Notes: generated from the letters alone by a model not told the origin. Numbered from the stretch's first letter, positions 18,386 through 27,197 are shown. The stretch is 36,701 nucleotides of DNA from Prochlorococcus sp. AG-412-P08 (GCA_003214695.1 QCLI01000014.1:1-36701); one strand, 5' to 3'. A program made the numbers and translations.

Positions 18386-18640
18386 TTAATCTGATTCTGA
18401 AGCTGATTCAGCAGCTGCTTTCTGAGCTTTTTGTCTTGCAGCTTCTTGCTCAGCTGCTGCTGCTGCTGCCGCAGCTGCTGAGGCTGCCGCAGCAGCTTTT
18501 TCTTTCTCCAAAGCCAAAGCAGCAGCTTTTGATTGATTGTTTAGCTTAAGAGTTTTATTATCTGCAAACTTTAGAGCTGTTATAAGAATTGGTACGTGGG
18601 CAATACCCCCGGCCAAAACTAATGCTTGACTGTAAGCCAT
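18386..18640 (-). CDS. Ala-rich low-complexity small protein
   Basis: 84 residues from ATG 18640; the frame is open from TTG 18664, which would add 8 residues. The N-terminus (MAYSQALVLAGGIAHVPILITAL) is hydrophobic and could be a membrane or signal segment. Residues from about 37 on are Ala, Lys, Glu and Gln only, a helical TolA-like stretch encoded by imperfect GCTGCTGC repeats (18430-18530), ending in SASESD. No family is recognised. The repeat tract may vary in length between strains. Confidence 0.55.
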   Translation of the reverse strand: MAYSQALVLAGGIAHVPILITALKFADNKTLKLNNQSKAAALALEKEKAAAAASAAAAAAAAAEQEAARQKAQKAAAESASESD

Positions 18641-18787
18641 TCGTCTTGATATAGCTATTATCAATTATCACATTCATATTTGCTTATTTGCACCTATTAG
18701 TTGTAAATTTTTTTATTTTCTTATCAGTGAATTTGAAGAAGCTGCTTAATCAAATAGTTCTTTCTAAAGAAGTGATAGGTTTAATCT

Positions 18788-20365
18788 CTATCCATGAGAG
18801 GGCTCCTGCCCCCCTAACCTTTCAAATAGATTAAGACTTTCTTCGTTTAGACCAACAACATTCACATTGGAACCACCAATGCTGAGTTTTCTTATTATTT
18901 GATCTAGAGCAGCTACACCGCTTTGATCCCAAATGTGAGCTTTACTCATATCAATAGTTATTTTTCGAGGATGATTATGTGTGTCAAAACCTTGAAGAAA
19001 GTAAATCTTGCTTACAAAAAATAATTGTCCAGTAACTTCATAAGTTAGTTCTTGATCATTAACTTTTATTCCCTTAACACTTATAACCTTTGCTACTTTC
19101 CTGCTAAATAAAATTCCAGCTAAAGCAACACCCGCAATAACACCAAGAGCTAAATTATGGGGAGTAGTTAACATTGTCACTGAGAAAGTCATTAACATCA
19201 CTGCCGTATCACTTCTAGGAATCTTAGAGATATTTTTAAGACCATTAACATCAGCTGTACTTATAGCAATAGTTATCATTACTGCAACTAATGCTGCCAT
19301 TGGTATTTGTTCAAGCCAATGCTTACCTAACAAAATCATTAGAAGAAGACTTATACCAGAAGCAAAGGTTGAAAGTCTTGTTCTTCCACCATTTTCAGTA
19401 TTCATAACAGATTGGCCAACTAATGCACAACCTGCCATCCCACCAAATAATGATGAGATGATATTTGCGATACCTTGTCCTCTTGCTTCCTTATTCTTAT
19501 TAGAGTTTGTATCAGTAATATCATCAAGAATATCTTGAGTTAAGAATGTTTCCATTAATCCAACTAACGATATTGCAAGGGCTGTAGGCAGTACTATTCC
19601 AAAGGTTTCTAGATTAAAAGGTACTTTCCCTTCAGATACTGAGCCAAATGGTAAAGATAAATTTGGAAGGCCTAATGGTAATTGACCTAGATCTTTTACT
19701 GTTGGTATATCTATATTTAAACTTACAGTTATTATCGTTAATATCAAGATAGCAACTAGTTGAGAAGGTATTAATCGAGTAATCTTTGGAAGTACATATA
19801 TTATTACTAATCCTAAAATAACTAATAGCCAAACAATAGGGATTTGCATTCCTATTGGTAATGAATGATCAGCCTGACCCTTTATTACATCTTGACCATA
19901 ATGTAGGTTTAAACCTAATTGTGGAAGTTGTGCTTGGAAGATTAACAAAGCTAGCGCATTAACAAAACCACTTAATACTCCTGTCGGAACAAACCTCATT
20001 TGATAGGCAAGACGCAAATAACCCCAAAGGATTTGAAATACACCTGTTAACAACCCAGCAGCAATAAGATAAGACAAGCCCAGTCCCTCACCTTGTGCAT
20101 TACCTGTTGCCACTACACCTGTCATTAGAAGAGCAGTTGAACCAGTTGCTGAGGTAATCATTCCCATTCGACCACCCACAATGGCTATTGTTATGGATAG
20201 ACAAAAAGCACCAAACAGACCTACCTGAGGATCAACCCCTGCTATTCCAGAGAATGCAATTGCCTCTGGAATCATTGCAAATGCAACTACAAGTCCTGAC
20301 AAAATATCTTTCCTTGGATTAGATAACCAATCCTCAAAAACATTTGTTTTTGCTTTATTTAGCAT
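18788..20365 (-). CDS. SulP-family anion transporter with STAS domain (BicA-like)
   Basis: A 525-residue inner-membrane transporter. DILSGLVVAFAMIPEAIAFSGIAGVDPQVGLFGAF (about 19-53) is the SulP signature region, and about ten to fourteen hydrophobic helices follow to about 430. A C-terminal STAS domain (about 430-525) contains KITIDMSKAHIWDQSGVAALDQI. In marine picocyanobacteria this family includes the Na+-dependent bicarbonate transporter BicA, but sulfate and other anions are also carried by relatives. It is encoded 30 bp downstream of the FAD oxidase on the same strand and is probably in one transcript with it. Confidence 0.85.
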   Translation of the reverse strand: MLNKAKTNVFEDWLSNPRKDILSGLVVAFAMIPEAIAFSGIAGVDPQVGLFGAFCLSITIAIVGGRMGMITSATGSTALLMTGVVATGNAQGEGLGLSYLIAAGLLTGVFQILWGYLRLAYQMRFVPTGVLSGFVNALALLIFQAQLPQLGLNLHYGQDVIKGQADHSLPIGMQIPIVWLLVILGLVIIYVLPKITRLIPSQLVAILILTIITVSLNIDIPTVKDLGQLPLGLPNLSLPFGSVSEGKVPFNLETFGIVLPTALAISLVGLMETFLTQDILDDITDTNSNKNKEARGQGIANIISSLFGGMAGCALVGQSVMNTENGGRTRLSTFASGISLLLMILLGKHWLEQIPMAALVAVMITIAISTADVNGLKNISKIPRSDTAVMLMTFSVTMLTTPHNLALGVIAGVALAGILFSRKVAKVISVKGIKVNDQELTYEVTGQLFFVSKIYFLQGFDTHNHPRKITIDMSKAHIWDQSGVAALDQIIRKLSIGGSNVNVVGLNEESLNLFERLGGQEPSHG

Positions 20366-20395
20366 TAATCAAAAAACTTCTCTGAAGACGCTATA

Positions 20396-21676
20396 TCAAA
20401 GAGGTAGTAAAATTCCTTCTGGGTCATATTTTGATTTTAATTGCTGTAGTTCTGGTAACCATGATTTAAACGCTGCGTTTACTTCTTTTTGATGCCAATT
20501 AAGGTGAGGATGAATTTGCGCTAAATGTACACCAGGGAAAAATTTTTCAAGTTCTAACCAACCTTGTTCCATCCAGTCTAGGCTTTCTTTTCTTTGTTCT
20601 TCATTACCAGCTTCCCAAGAACCAGTAATCCACGGTTTCCACATTGAGTCCCTATGAATAAATGACGACAAGTGATTTTTCCCAACAACTGTAGCTCCTC
20701 CAAGTTGTTGTGATGAAATATAGGAGCTTTCATTTGGCTTCTTCTGCATAAGTTTTTCTATTGATTTTATGAGTTGAAAAGAATGTTCTTTCAAAGGTGG
20801 ACCAAGAAGTCCAAGCACCTCTGAGTGTTGCTTTTGATTGGCTGAATTAGAAGGAATTGGAAGCTTGAATTGATTGAGCTGGGTTAGATTATTTATTAGA
20901 GAAGTTTTGAAGTCCTTTGATCTTGGTAGTTGATTAACAATTTCTTCGAACTGGCTATCTCTATGATTCCCTTGTAATTCAAGAACAACAAAAGCTTTTA
21001 TGGTTTTTCCCCACATCCAATAGATACTAGCTTCAGGGGGCAAGCCCTCTGAAATTAAGATTGTTTCTGCTAATTGATCAGGTTCTAGTGATGTTTCCCA
21101 TACTCGAAGTGATTTTAATGGATTAGTCTTAAGTTTTAAATGTGTAATTATTGCTAGGAAAGGAGCAGCACCGCAAAGTGCCTTCCATTGAATAATACGA
21201 TCTTCATCAGAAGAAGAAACAGGTCTTTCTAAAATGAATTTTTCACCTGTTGCCCAAATACCACGTACCTCTTTTACTTGATCTATCGCTAATCCATACT
21301 TTCTACTTAATGGGCTAATTCCACCGGTTAAAATGTAGCCAATACCAGTTGTTCCAGATATTCCAATTGGAAAAGACCTTTTATGTTTTTCAAGTTGATC
21401 AACAAGAGTTGCCATGTTCACTCCAGCTTCGATTAAAACATCATTTTGGGACGGAATGAATTTGATTTTTTTAAATCTATGCCTAAGATCAAGAGTCCAA
21501 TGACCCTTTGCAGCGCAACTGCTTGAGGTGCTCCCGCTACAAATCATCAAAGGTTTGGGATCGATTTTGTTTGTTTTTATTAGGTTTAATAAATTGGCGT
21601 CAAGATCTTTATAAACTCCTGCAATTTCGAGATCTTGTGCCTGGGCGTTTATAAACATGTTTGTTCTTTCAGGCAT
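20396..21676 (-). CDS. FAD-linked oxidase (FAD_binding_4, GlcD/GlcE-like)
   Basis: A 426-residue flavoprotein. The PP-loop region KPLMICSGSTSSSCA (41-55) and FPIGISGTTGIGYILTGGISPLSRKYGLAIDQV (about 102-134) match the vanillyl-alcohol-oxidase/PCMH-type FAD-binding domain. The C-terminal YDPEGILLPL is the usual end of such oxidases (Y-D-P-x-G). The electron acceptor and substrate are unknown; glycolate oxidase subunits, berberine-bridge enzymes and sugar oxidases share the fold. First gene of a pair with the SulP transporter. Confidence 0.75.
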   Translation of the reverse strand: MPERTNMFINAQAQDLEIAGVYKDLDANLLNLIKTNKIDPKPLMICSGSTSSSCAAKGHWTLDLRHRFKKIKFIPSQNDVLIEAGVNMATLVDQLEKHKRSFPIGISGTTGIGYILTGGISPLSRKYGLAIDQVKEVRGIWATGEKFILERPVSSSDEDRIIQWKALCGAAPFLAIITHLKLKTNPLKSLRVWETSLEPDQLAETILISEGLPPEASIYWMWGKTIKAFVVLELQGNHRDSQFEEIVNQLPRSKDFKTSLINNLTQLNQFKLPIPSNSANQKQHSEVLGLLGPPLKEHSFQLIKSIEKLMQKKPNESSYISSQQLGGATVVGKNHLSSFIHRDSMWKPWITGSWEAGNEEQRKESLDWMEQGWLELEKFFPGVHLAQIHPHLNWHQKEVNAAFKSWLPELQQLKSKYDPEGILLPL

Positions 21677-21771
21677 GGGAAGAGATATTGTTTATATATG
21701 GGATTAATTAGATTTCTTGTTAGATTTTTGAGCCCTTCTCACGATATTGTTTTTAGAAGTGCAAGAAAATT

Positions 21772-22821
21772 TTGATTTCAGGTCTTTTAGATAAACTTCA
21801 TTCAGAAACCAATATAGGAATTCTTATTATTGGTCACGGCAGTAGAAATGTCCATGCATCAAATGAGTTTGCAGAATTAGTAAAGTCTATAGAATTGTTG
21901 TTGCCATCAGTCCCAGTTGCATATGGTTATTTAGAGTTTTCTAGACCAATCATCTCTGAGGCTTTAGATACTCTTAGAGATATTTCAGTTACTAAGGTTA
22001 TTGCTATCCCTGCAATGTTATTTGCAGCAGGCCACGCTAAAAATGATATTCCTTCTGTACTGAACGCTTACTCAGCTCGTACGGGGTTGGAAATTATTTA
22101 TGGTAGAGAACTTGGCATCGATAATTCTTTGATTAGCGCAGCAGGAGAAAGGATAAATGAGGCTATGACTTCGCCTTCTTCATTTGAATTAAGTGAGACA
22201 TTATTAGTAGTAGTTGGGCGAGGTTCTTCTGATCCAGATGCGAATTCCAATGTTTCTAAAATTACAAGAATGCTTGTGGAGGCGATAGGTTTCGCTTGGG
22301 GAGATACTGTTTATTCAGGAGTGACTTTCCCTTTAGTTGAACCAGGCTTGAGACATCTGCTAAGGCTTGGTTTTCGTAGAATTATTGTCTTCCCTTATTT
22401 TCTTTTCTCTGGAGTTCTTGTAAGCAGAATTCGCAGATATGTAACTGAAGTTGCGAAGGATAACCCTGATTTTGAGATTGTTAATGCAGGCTATTTGGGT
22501 AATCATCCAAAAGTAAGGGAAACATTCCTTACAAGAATCAATGAGGCTTTGTTAGGGGACACCTCAATGAATTGTTCACTTTGCAAATACCGATCAAATT
22601 TAATGGGCTTTGAGAAGGAAGTTGGCTCCCCTCAAGAAAGTCACCATGATCATGTTGAAGGTTCTATGCAAGGTTGTGAATTGTGTGAAAAAGAATGCAC
22701 TGGTGAATGTGAGTCTTTAGATAGCAACAAAATTGCAATAGATCACGATCACCACTCTCATGGACATAGTCATTACCCTCACGAAAACCACCCTTTAGGA
22801 CCTGTCACGCTTCGCAGTTAA
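21772..22821 (+). CDS. cbiX: Sirohydrochlorin chelatase (CbiX/SirB-like) with His/Cys-rich tail
   Basis: A 349-residue class II chelatase of two CbiX half-domains. The first half has LIIGHGSRNVHA (H22) and MLFAAGHAKNDIP (H88), both metal-binding histidines. The second half (about 143-260) has VVVGRGSSDPDAN and VFPYFLFSGVL. The enzyme inserts Co2+ or Fe2+ into sirohydrochlorin for cobalamin or siroheme. After about residue 265 there is a tail with C268, C271, C302, C305, C309 and C313, and a run of at least ten histidines (about 291-340). This is likely a metal store or delivery site, or an Fe-S cluster site. It starts at TTG 21772. Confidence 0.87.
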   Translation: MISGLLDKLHSETNIGILIIGHGSRNVHASNEFAELVKSIELLLPSVPVAYGYLEFSRPIISEALDTLRDISVTKVIAIPAMLFAAGHAKNDIPSVLNAYSARTGLEIIYGRELGIDNSLISAAGERINEAMTSPSSFELSETLLVVVGRGSSDPDANSNVSKITRMLVEAIGFAWGDTVYSGVTFPLVEPGLRHLLRLGFRRIIVFPYFLFSGVLVSRIRRYVTEVAKDNPDFEIVNAGYLGNHPKVRETFLTRINEALLGDTSMNCSLCKYRSNLMGFEKEVGSPQESHHDHVEGSMQGCELCEKECTGECESLDSNKIAIDHDHHSHGHSHYPHENHPLGPVTLRS

Positions 22822-22869
22822 AATAGTGGTGAATCCTAAAAAAATTCCTATTATTTAGAACCTCATCTG

Positions 22870-22900
22870 TCTCCTTCTCAGGAGAGTCTCGCTAGACTCT
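22870..22900 (+). terminator. Tandem hairpins after cbiX
   Basis: TCTCCT/AGGAGA (22870-22885, loop TCTC) overlaps AGAGTCT/AGACTCT (22883-22900, loop CGCT). The two stems share three bases and are mutually exclusive or stacked. No long T-run follows, only TTCAATTATA, so termination is likely but not certain. Confidence 0.45.
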
Positions 22901-22938
22901 TCAATTATAAGTAGATCTTATAAAATAACCTTCAATGT

Positions 22939-23078
22939 TTTTCCATAGGCATTTCCACAGCTTTTGAAAAGTTTTCCACTGAGTTTTCGCGAAGATGGTA
23001 TAAATACTTACTTTTGTGAGTTTATATAAACTTTTTGGTTCCCTTTGCAGGCTTCTCGTGAACTTTGATTTTTCCATA
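22939..23078 (+). promoter_or_regulatory. Cluster of DnaA-box-like 9-mers
   Basis: TTTTCCATA (22939-22947), ATTTCCACA (22951-22959), TTTTCCACT (22972-22980) and TTTTCCATA (23070-23078) are all on the plus strand. Each is one base from the cyanobacterial DnaA box TTTTCCACA. The first three start 12 and 21 bp apart, close to one and two helical turns. Confidence 0.35.
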
Positions 23079-23208
23079 TTCTTTCTTAAGCTTTCATGCA
23101 AAAGCAAGCTGGATAATGAGTCTCACTCTGTCTCGTGATTTGGTAGAAAATCTTTTTATGCTTTGACGATTTTAAAAAATTTGTAGATATTGGTTTGGCA
23201 AGAAAAAA

Positions 23209-23535
23209 GTGTTTGCCCAAAGCATGGAATCACCTCAACTCAAATCAAGCAAAGAAGTGAACGAATTGCCCTCTCTAACTCAAGCTTCCTTTCCCTTGGA
23301 GAAGAAGCTATCCGAAGCACATAAATTCATAACAGAAGTCTCAGTTAGTCTTGAGGCTGAGATACCTGAAGAACTTTATAATGGTATGAAGGATTTTATT
23401 GGAACCAATCCTCAATGGGATCAATATCGGTTGATGAGCTCAGCGTTGGCTAATTTCCTGTTTCAAAATGGTAGTCAAGATAGGGCTGTGACAGAGAGGT
23501 ATTTGAATGATTTGTTTAACTTAGCTGATTCTTGA
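23209..23535 (+). CDS. DUF2811-family protein
   Basis: 108 residues from GTG 23209, or 103 from ATG 23224. The segment from about residue 44 (SVSLEAEIPEELYNGMKDFI, then TNPQWDQYRLMSSALANFLF and AVTERYLNDLF) is the conserved core of DUF2811, a cyanobacterial small soluble protein family of unknown function. The N-terminal 40 residues are variable. The last 20 bp overlap tail-to-tail with the GMC oxidoreductase gene. Its leader contains the DnaA-box-like cluster, so coupling to DNA replication is possible but unproven. Confidence 0.75.
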   Translation: MFAQSMESPQLKSSKEVNELPSLTQASFPLEKKLSEAHKFITEVSVSLEAEIPEELYNGMKDFIGTNPQWDQYRLMSSALANFLFQNGSQDRAVTERYLNDLFNLADS

Positions 23536-25159
23536 GGGCGGATATACAGGCCCGCCTTGTTATAGCCATCATGGTTAGGGTAGGGCTCTGCCATGATGAT
23601 GTTGGCCAGCATGCACCATCAACTACTTTTAAATTTTTACATCTCCATAAGCTATTCCATTTGTCTAAAACACTGTCTTCTTCATTAGTCCCCATTGGAG
23701 CTCCACCTACTTCGTGGATGTAATAGCCAGGTGGCGGTGGGCCTTGTTTAAGGGCTAATGATCTATTTGCAATTTGTTTAAAAAATGGAGCATTTATTAG
23801 TTCCTCAATAGGTTTCATTTCACCACCTGAACTCAGAATACACTTTTCAATCGTTTTATTCATATGCTCAACCATTTTTAATTCATTTTTATTCCATTTA
23901 AAATTTATATGAGGAATGGCTATACCCCAGTCATCTAATTCCTGAGTAAGCGTAACTTTGTTATCCGCATAGGGTAGTACTTCTCCGTGCCCTATTAGAA
24001 ACCCTGTTTTAGTATTTGGTTTGCTTTTCAAGAATACTGGTGGTTCAAAACGATCAATTGCACCCCATATTCCATAACCTCTAATGAAGTCTATTGGATT
24101 ATCTGAATCTAATTTCCTACCAAATGGTATGAAGAAGCTTCCTGCTCCAGTTAATGTTTGCTTATTGCTATTTAATCTTTGATGATTATTAGGTATAGAG
24201 AAAAAACGACAGGTAGAGATATGGTCCATTAAATATGAACCTAATTTATCTGAAGGGTCGATTAATCCATCCTCTCTGTATTTTTCAGATGAATTTAATA
24301 GTATTTTTAGACTTTGTATTGTGGAAGAAGCTAGAAAAATTAATTTGGAATCAATTTTCTTTCTTTCCTTTTTTTTTCTATCAACAGCTATTATTCCTGT
24401 TGCTTTATCCCTGCTCTTACTTATTACTATATGTTCAACAATATGATCAGTAAGGATTTCCACTTTACCTGTTTTAAGAGCTTCTTTTAAACTACTACCT
24501 ACGCTACTAGACCTAGGCCATTGGCCATCTAAATCTGGATTATGAGGACCAAAACCTCTGGAATGAATTACAGGAAAATTTAATTTAGTTCGTACCTCTT
24601 TTGCAAATATTTCTTCAGAGCTAGTAAAAGGCAAACTTTCTAAATAATGACCATTTGGCAGTTGATCTAGGTCGTCATTATTTCCATGCACCTTTAGAAA
24701 TTTCTCTATATAAGTATAATAATTTTCTAGATCTAAATAGTCTATTGGCCATTCTGGACCATAACCATCAATAGAGGCTGCTTTGAAATCTGTTTCTGAA
24801 AGTCTTAATGTTATACCACCCCAAGTTAAGCTTCTCCCACCAACTTGTCTCCCCTGAGTCCATATAAATGGACTTTTCGGAGGATAAAAGTATTTATTCT
24901 CGTTTTCATTTACGTATAGCGAAGGGTTTGATTTCCAATAACCAGGATGTTGTGCTTGGATCTTGTTTTGTCCACTAAGCAAACCTCTAATACGTTTTAA
25001 GGAATTGAGAGGTTCTGAGCCCAATGCCTCAGAACTTGTTTGCTGTGGACCTGCTTCTATGACAAGGACTCTTACACCTTGTTGAGCTAGTGATAAAGCA
25101 GCCATCCCACCAGTAGCTCCAGAACCAATTACAACAGCATCGAATGGATTGTTTGTCAC
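23516..25159 (-). CDS. GMC-family oxidoreductase
   Basis: A 547-residue FAD-dependent GMC (glucose-methanol-choline) oxidoreductase. AVVIGSGATGGMAALSLAQQGVRVLVIEAGP (9-39) is the FAD Rossmann fold with its acidic ribose-binding end. GRQVGGRSLTWGG (about 103-115) is the GMC signature 1 region. GPPPPGYYIHEVGGAPMGTNEEDSV (about 473-497) has the active-site His, and LKVVDGACWPTSSWQSPTLTMMAITRRA is the C-terminal FAD-contacting block. Substrates are alcohols or sugars; choline-, gluconate-2-dehydrogenase- and fructose-dehydrogenase-like members cannot be told apart by eye. Transcribed from a 157-bp AT-rich upstream spacer. Confidence 0.87.
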   Translation of the reverse strand: MTNNPFDAVVIGSGATGGMAALSLAQQGVRVLVIEAGPQQTSSEALGSEPLNSLKRIRGLLSGQNKIQAQHPGYWKSNPSLYVNENENKYFYPPKSPFIWTQGRQVGGRSLTWGGITLRLSETDFKAASIDGYGPEWPIDYLDLENYYTYIEKFLKVHGNNDDLDQLPNGHYLESLPFTSSEEIFAKEVRTKLNFPVIHSRGFGPHNPDLDGQWPRSSSVGSSLKEALKTGKVEILTDHIVEHIVISKSRDKATGIIAVDRKKKERKKIDSKLIFLASSTIQSLKILLNSSEKYREDGLIDPSDKLGSYLMDHISTCRFFSIPNNHQRLNSNKQTLTGAGSFFIPFGRKLDSDNPIDFIRGYGIWGAIDRFEPPVFLKSKPNTKTGFLIGHGEVLPYADNKVTLTQELDDWGIAIPHINFKWNKNELKMVEHMNKTIEKCILSSGGEMKPIEELINAPFFKQIANRSLALKQGPPPPGYYIHEVGGAPMGTNEEDSVLDKWNSLWRCKNLKVVDGACWPTSSWQSPTLTMMAITRRACISALKNQLS

Positions 25160-25316
25160 CTTTAATTTTAATATATTAAATTTAATCTATATTTTTTATT
25201 ATATATCATTGAATTGATAAAGAATCTTATTAACAACTTTTTGAATTAATTTTTCTTATAAATCATTTAGAAGTAAGAGAATATTTAAGCAGTATATAAG
25301 GAAATAAATTAATAAA

Positions 25317-25619
25317 TTAACTCCGTGAGACCCATGAGGGTGCTCCAGTAAACCAATTCCCTAAATCATCAGGATTAGGTTTATATAAAGAGTCAGAATC
25401 TAAGGGACCTAAGTCTAGGTCATTAATTAATTTGTCTACAGAGGATTTTGACTCTTCTCCGTCTTGAAGCCGCCTTGCTCTTTTTAGCCAAGAACTTACT
25501 TTTTGATCTTCATCTGCGGCTTTTTGAATATAGATTCTCTCTTCTAGAGTGACTGGTTCTCCGCTAGAAAGGCGCGTTAGGACTTCTTTAATATAACGAA
25601 TGGCTTTTGATGAGATCAT
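25317..25619 (-). CDS. Conserved hypothetical protein, small soluble
   Basis: 100 residues, charged, with a predicted helical N-terminal half (YIKEVLTRLSSGEPVTLEERIYIQKAADED, residues 9-38) and a Pro/Gly-rich end (DLGNWFTGAPSWVSRS). No recognised domain, no membrane segment. The organised codon use and its position just upstream of a divergent gene suggest a real protein. Start ATG 25619. Confidence 0.55.
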   Translation of the reverse strand: MISSKAIRYIKEVLTRLSSGEPVTLEERIYIQKAADEDQKVSSWLKRARRLQDGEESKSSVDKLINDLDLGPLDSDSLYKPNPDDLGNWFTGAPSWVSRS

Positions 25620-25798
25620 AGTTGTTGTTCCCTTTAATTTGTTTTTTAGCGAGATTTCCTATGATTACCACTCTGCAATACAAATATTTTATTAAATTTT
25701 TAAGCTCTCTGCCCAAACCTATAACAAATTCTAGAATATTAGCTGCCTTTGATATAGATTTAGTAGACCTTTTATTTTTGAAAATAGAAGTTCTTACA

Positions 25799-26275
25799 AT
25801 GCTTTCCAAAATCTTATCATTCTTAGCTATCTTTGCTCTACTTTTTTTGTTTGAAATACCTGGTCAAGCATTCATTGACTATGGTAAACAAACTTTAATA
25901 GGAGATGATTTCTCTAGCCAGGATTTAAGAGGCGCTACCTTTTATTTGACAGACCTTCAAGATGCTAATCTCTCAGAAAGTGATCTTGAAGGAGCAAGCC
26001 TTTTTGGGGCTAAATTATTAAATACAGATTTATCAAATACAAACCTTCGTAATGCAACTCTTGACTCTGCTGTTTTCGAAGGCACTAACCTTAGCAATGC
26101 GGTCTTAGAGGATGCATTTGCCTTTAGCGCAAGATTTAAGAATGTCGATATTACAGGGACTGATTTCACTAATGTAATTTTAACAGGAGATGAGTTAACT
26201 TACCTTTGCTCAATAGCGAATGGTACAAATACTATTACCAAAAGAGAGACCTTCTCAACTTTAGAATGTAGTTAA
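25799..26275 (+). CDS. Pentapeptide-repeat protein, probably exported to the lumen or periplasm
   Basis: 158 residues from ATG 25799, with AGAAG (25786-25790) upstream; the frame is open further upstream from 25622 but that part looks non-coding. The N-terminus MLSKILSFLAIFALLFLFEIPGQA is a signal peptide with an AxA-like cleavage site. Pentapeptide repeats A(D/N)LxX run from about residue 37 to 125 (LRGATFYLTDLQDANLSESDLEGASLFGAKL, LSNTNLRNATLDSAVFEGTNLSNAV), about fourteen units. The right-handed quadrilateral helix they form is common in cyanobacterial thylakoid-lumen proteins of unknown role. Ends with two cysteines (C196-type LCS and LECS at the C-terminus), possibly a disulfide. Confidence 0.75.
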   Translation: MLSKILSFLAIFALLFLFEIPGQAFIDYGKQTLIGDDFSSQDLRGATFYLTDLQDANLSESDLEGASLFGAKLLNTDLSNTNLRNATLDSAVFEGTNLSNAVLEDAFAFSARFKNVDITGTDFTNVILTGDELTYLCSIANGTNTITKRETFSTLECS

Positions 26276-26649
26276 ATGATATATTTTTTATGGACTTTAT
26301 TTGGCGATTTATTACTATAACCAAGAATCTCTAGATGTTTAATGAGTTCTCTAGAAAGATCAATAGAAACTTCTTTCTTTTTCCTATTAAGAAGCAATTC
26401 ATTTAGAGTAAGCTTTGCTAAGTCAAGCTCTCTTTTTTCCCCTGGCCTGCTGCCGATGAGTTGATACCCTTTGCTTAACAATAAATTCTTATCAACTTCA
26501 TTTATAACTAGTTTTAGTTTAGTATCATTGTTTCTAAATAATATATAAATATTGTTTCTTCGAACTTCCTTACTTAATGACTTTTTATGAGATAAGTCTT
26601 TTAATAGTAAGCCTTTATAAGACTTCTTTTTGTTTAATCTAATGTTCAT
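26272..26649 (-). CDS. Basic hypothetical protein, second gene of an RHH operon
   Basis: 125 residues, very Lys/Arg/Leu-rich and basic, with no recognised domain. It lies 3 bp downstream of the RHH-like gene on the same strand, so the two are translated from one message. A toxin partner is one possibility for a small basic protein in such a pair, but nothing in its sequence resembles a known toxin family. It could equally be a DNA- or RNA-binding protein. Its end overlaps the end of the pentapeptide gene by 4 bp. Confidence 0.5.
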   Translation of the reverse strand: MNIRLNKKKSYKGLLLKDLSHKKSLSKEVRRNNIYILFRNNDTKLKLVINEVDKNLLLSKGYQLIGSRPGEKRELDLAKLTLNELLLNRKKKEVSIDLSRELIKHLEILGYSNKSPNKVHKKYII

Positions 26650-26652
26650 TCT

Positions 26653-27171
26653 CTATTGTATTTTAGTGCTTTGGTTTGATGCTTCATATTGTTCCCAGAT
26701 GTTATTAACTTCAGCTAATGCAATTCTCTTTTTGCAAGCGATATCGTATCGCTCTATAGCTGCAGTTGGTATTGAGCCCCTACTTTTCATTGCTCTTAGG
26801 CCAATCTCAAGACATTGGAGTGCAACACTTGAAAGATCTCTCCCCTCAGCTGCGGCCCAGGCCTTCATTAAATAATTGAGACTTGAAGGTACTGAAACTT
26901 GAAGCTTTGCAGAGTTTGCTGTATTCAGGCTCAAATCATCTAGCTCATTTTCTTTCTTAATGATTGTGTGTTTAATTGCTTTTTTTATTACTTTTAATTT
27001 TTCATTTAACTCTTCTCCAGAATATTTACTGGAAATATTCTCTAAATCATAAATCTCAGCCTCATTCTTGTTAAGAGAATCGATGGCCCATAGTGACATC
27101 TCATTCGCAAGGGATGTCTTGCGAAGCCATTCATCTCTAGCTGAGCTCCAGGTCCTTTTCATGACGCTCAT
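26653..27171 (-). CDS. Protein with a ribbon-helix-helix-like segment
   Basis: 172 residues. The N-terminal part is a long helix (NEMSLWAIDSLNKNEAEIYDLENI). Around residues 91-130, LQVSVPSSLNYLMKAWAAAEGRDLSSVALQCLEIGLRAMKSRG looks like a CopG/Arc-type ribbon-helix-helix: a short beta strand, then two helices with a turn between EGRD and SSV. RHH proteins usually bind palindromic operators as dimers and often repress their own operon. A perfect 17-bp palindrome (27181-27197) starts 10 bp upstream of the start codon. First gene of a two-gene operon. Confidence 0.55.
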   Translation of the reverse strand: MSVMKRTWSSARDEWLRKTSLANEMSLWAIDSLNKNEAEIYDLENISSKYSGEELNEKLKVIKKAIKHTIIKKENELDDLSLNTANSAKLQVSVPSSLNYLMKAWAAAEGRDLSSVALQCLEIGLRAMKSRGSIPTAAIERYDIACKKRIALAEVNNIWEQYEASNQSTKIQ

Positions 27172-27180
27172 GAATTAAAT

Positions 27181-27197
27181 AGATTCTAGTAGAATCT
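27181..27197. promoter_or_regulatory. Palindromic operator candidate of the RHH operon
   Basis: AGATTCT-AGT-AGAATCT is a perfect dyad with 7-bp arms and a 3-bp centre, located 10 bp upstream of the start codon of the RHH-like gene. A second, shorter dyad, AGTGT-CTAT-ACACT (27204-27217), lies next to it. Confidence 0.5.

Larger units (their letters stand above)
22822..23208. other. Intergenic region between cbiX and DUF2811
   Basis: 387 bp. Two adjacent hairpins follow cbiX (22870-22900), and four DnaA-box-like 9-mers lie at 22939-23078. A 68-codon minus-strand frame (22901-23107) overlaps these signals; it has an odd Lys/Trp-rich composition and I judge it to be chance. Confidence 0.55.

Noticed and set aside
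22901-23107. 68-residue minus-strand frame
   Set aside because: Lys/Trp-rich, lies over the DnaA-box-like cluster and the hairpins, no ribosome site and no family; likely chance.
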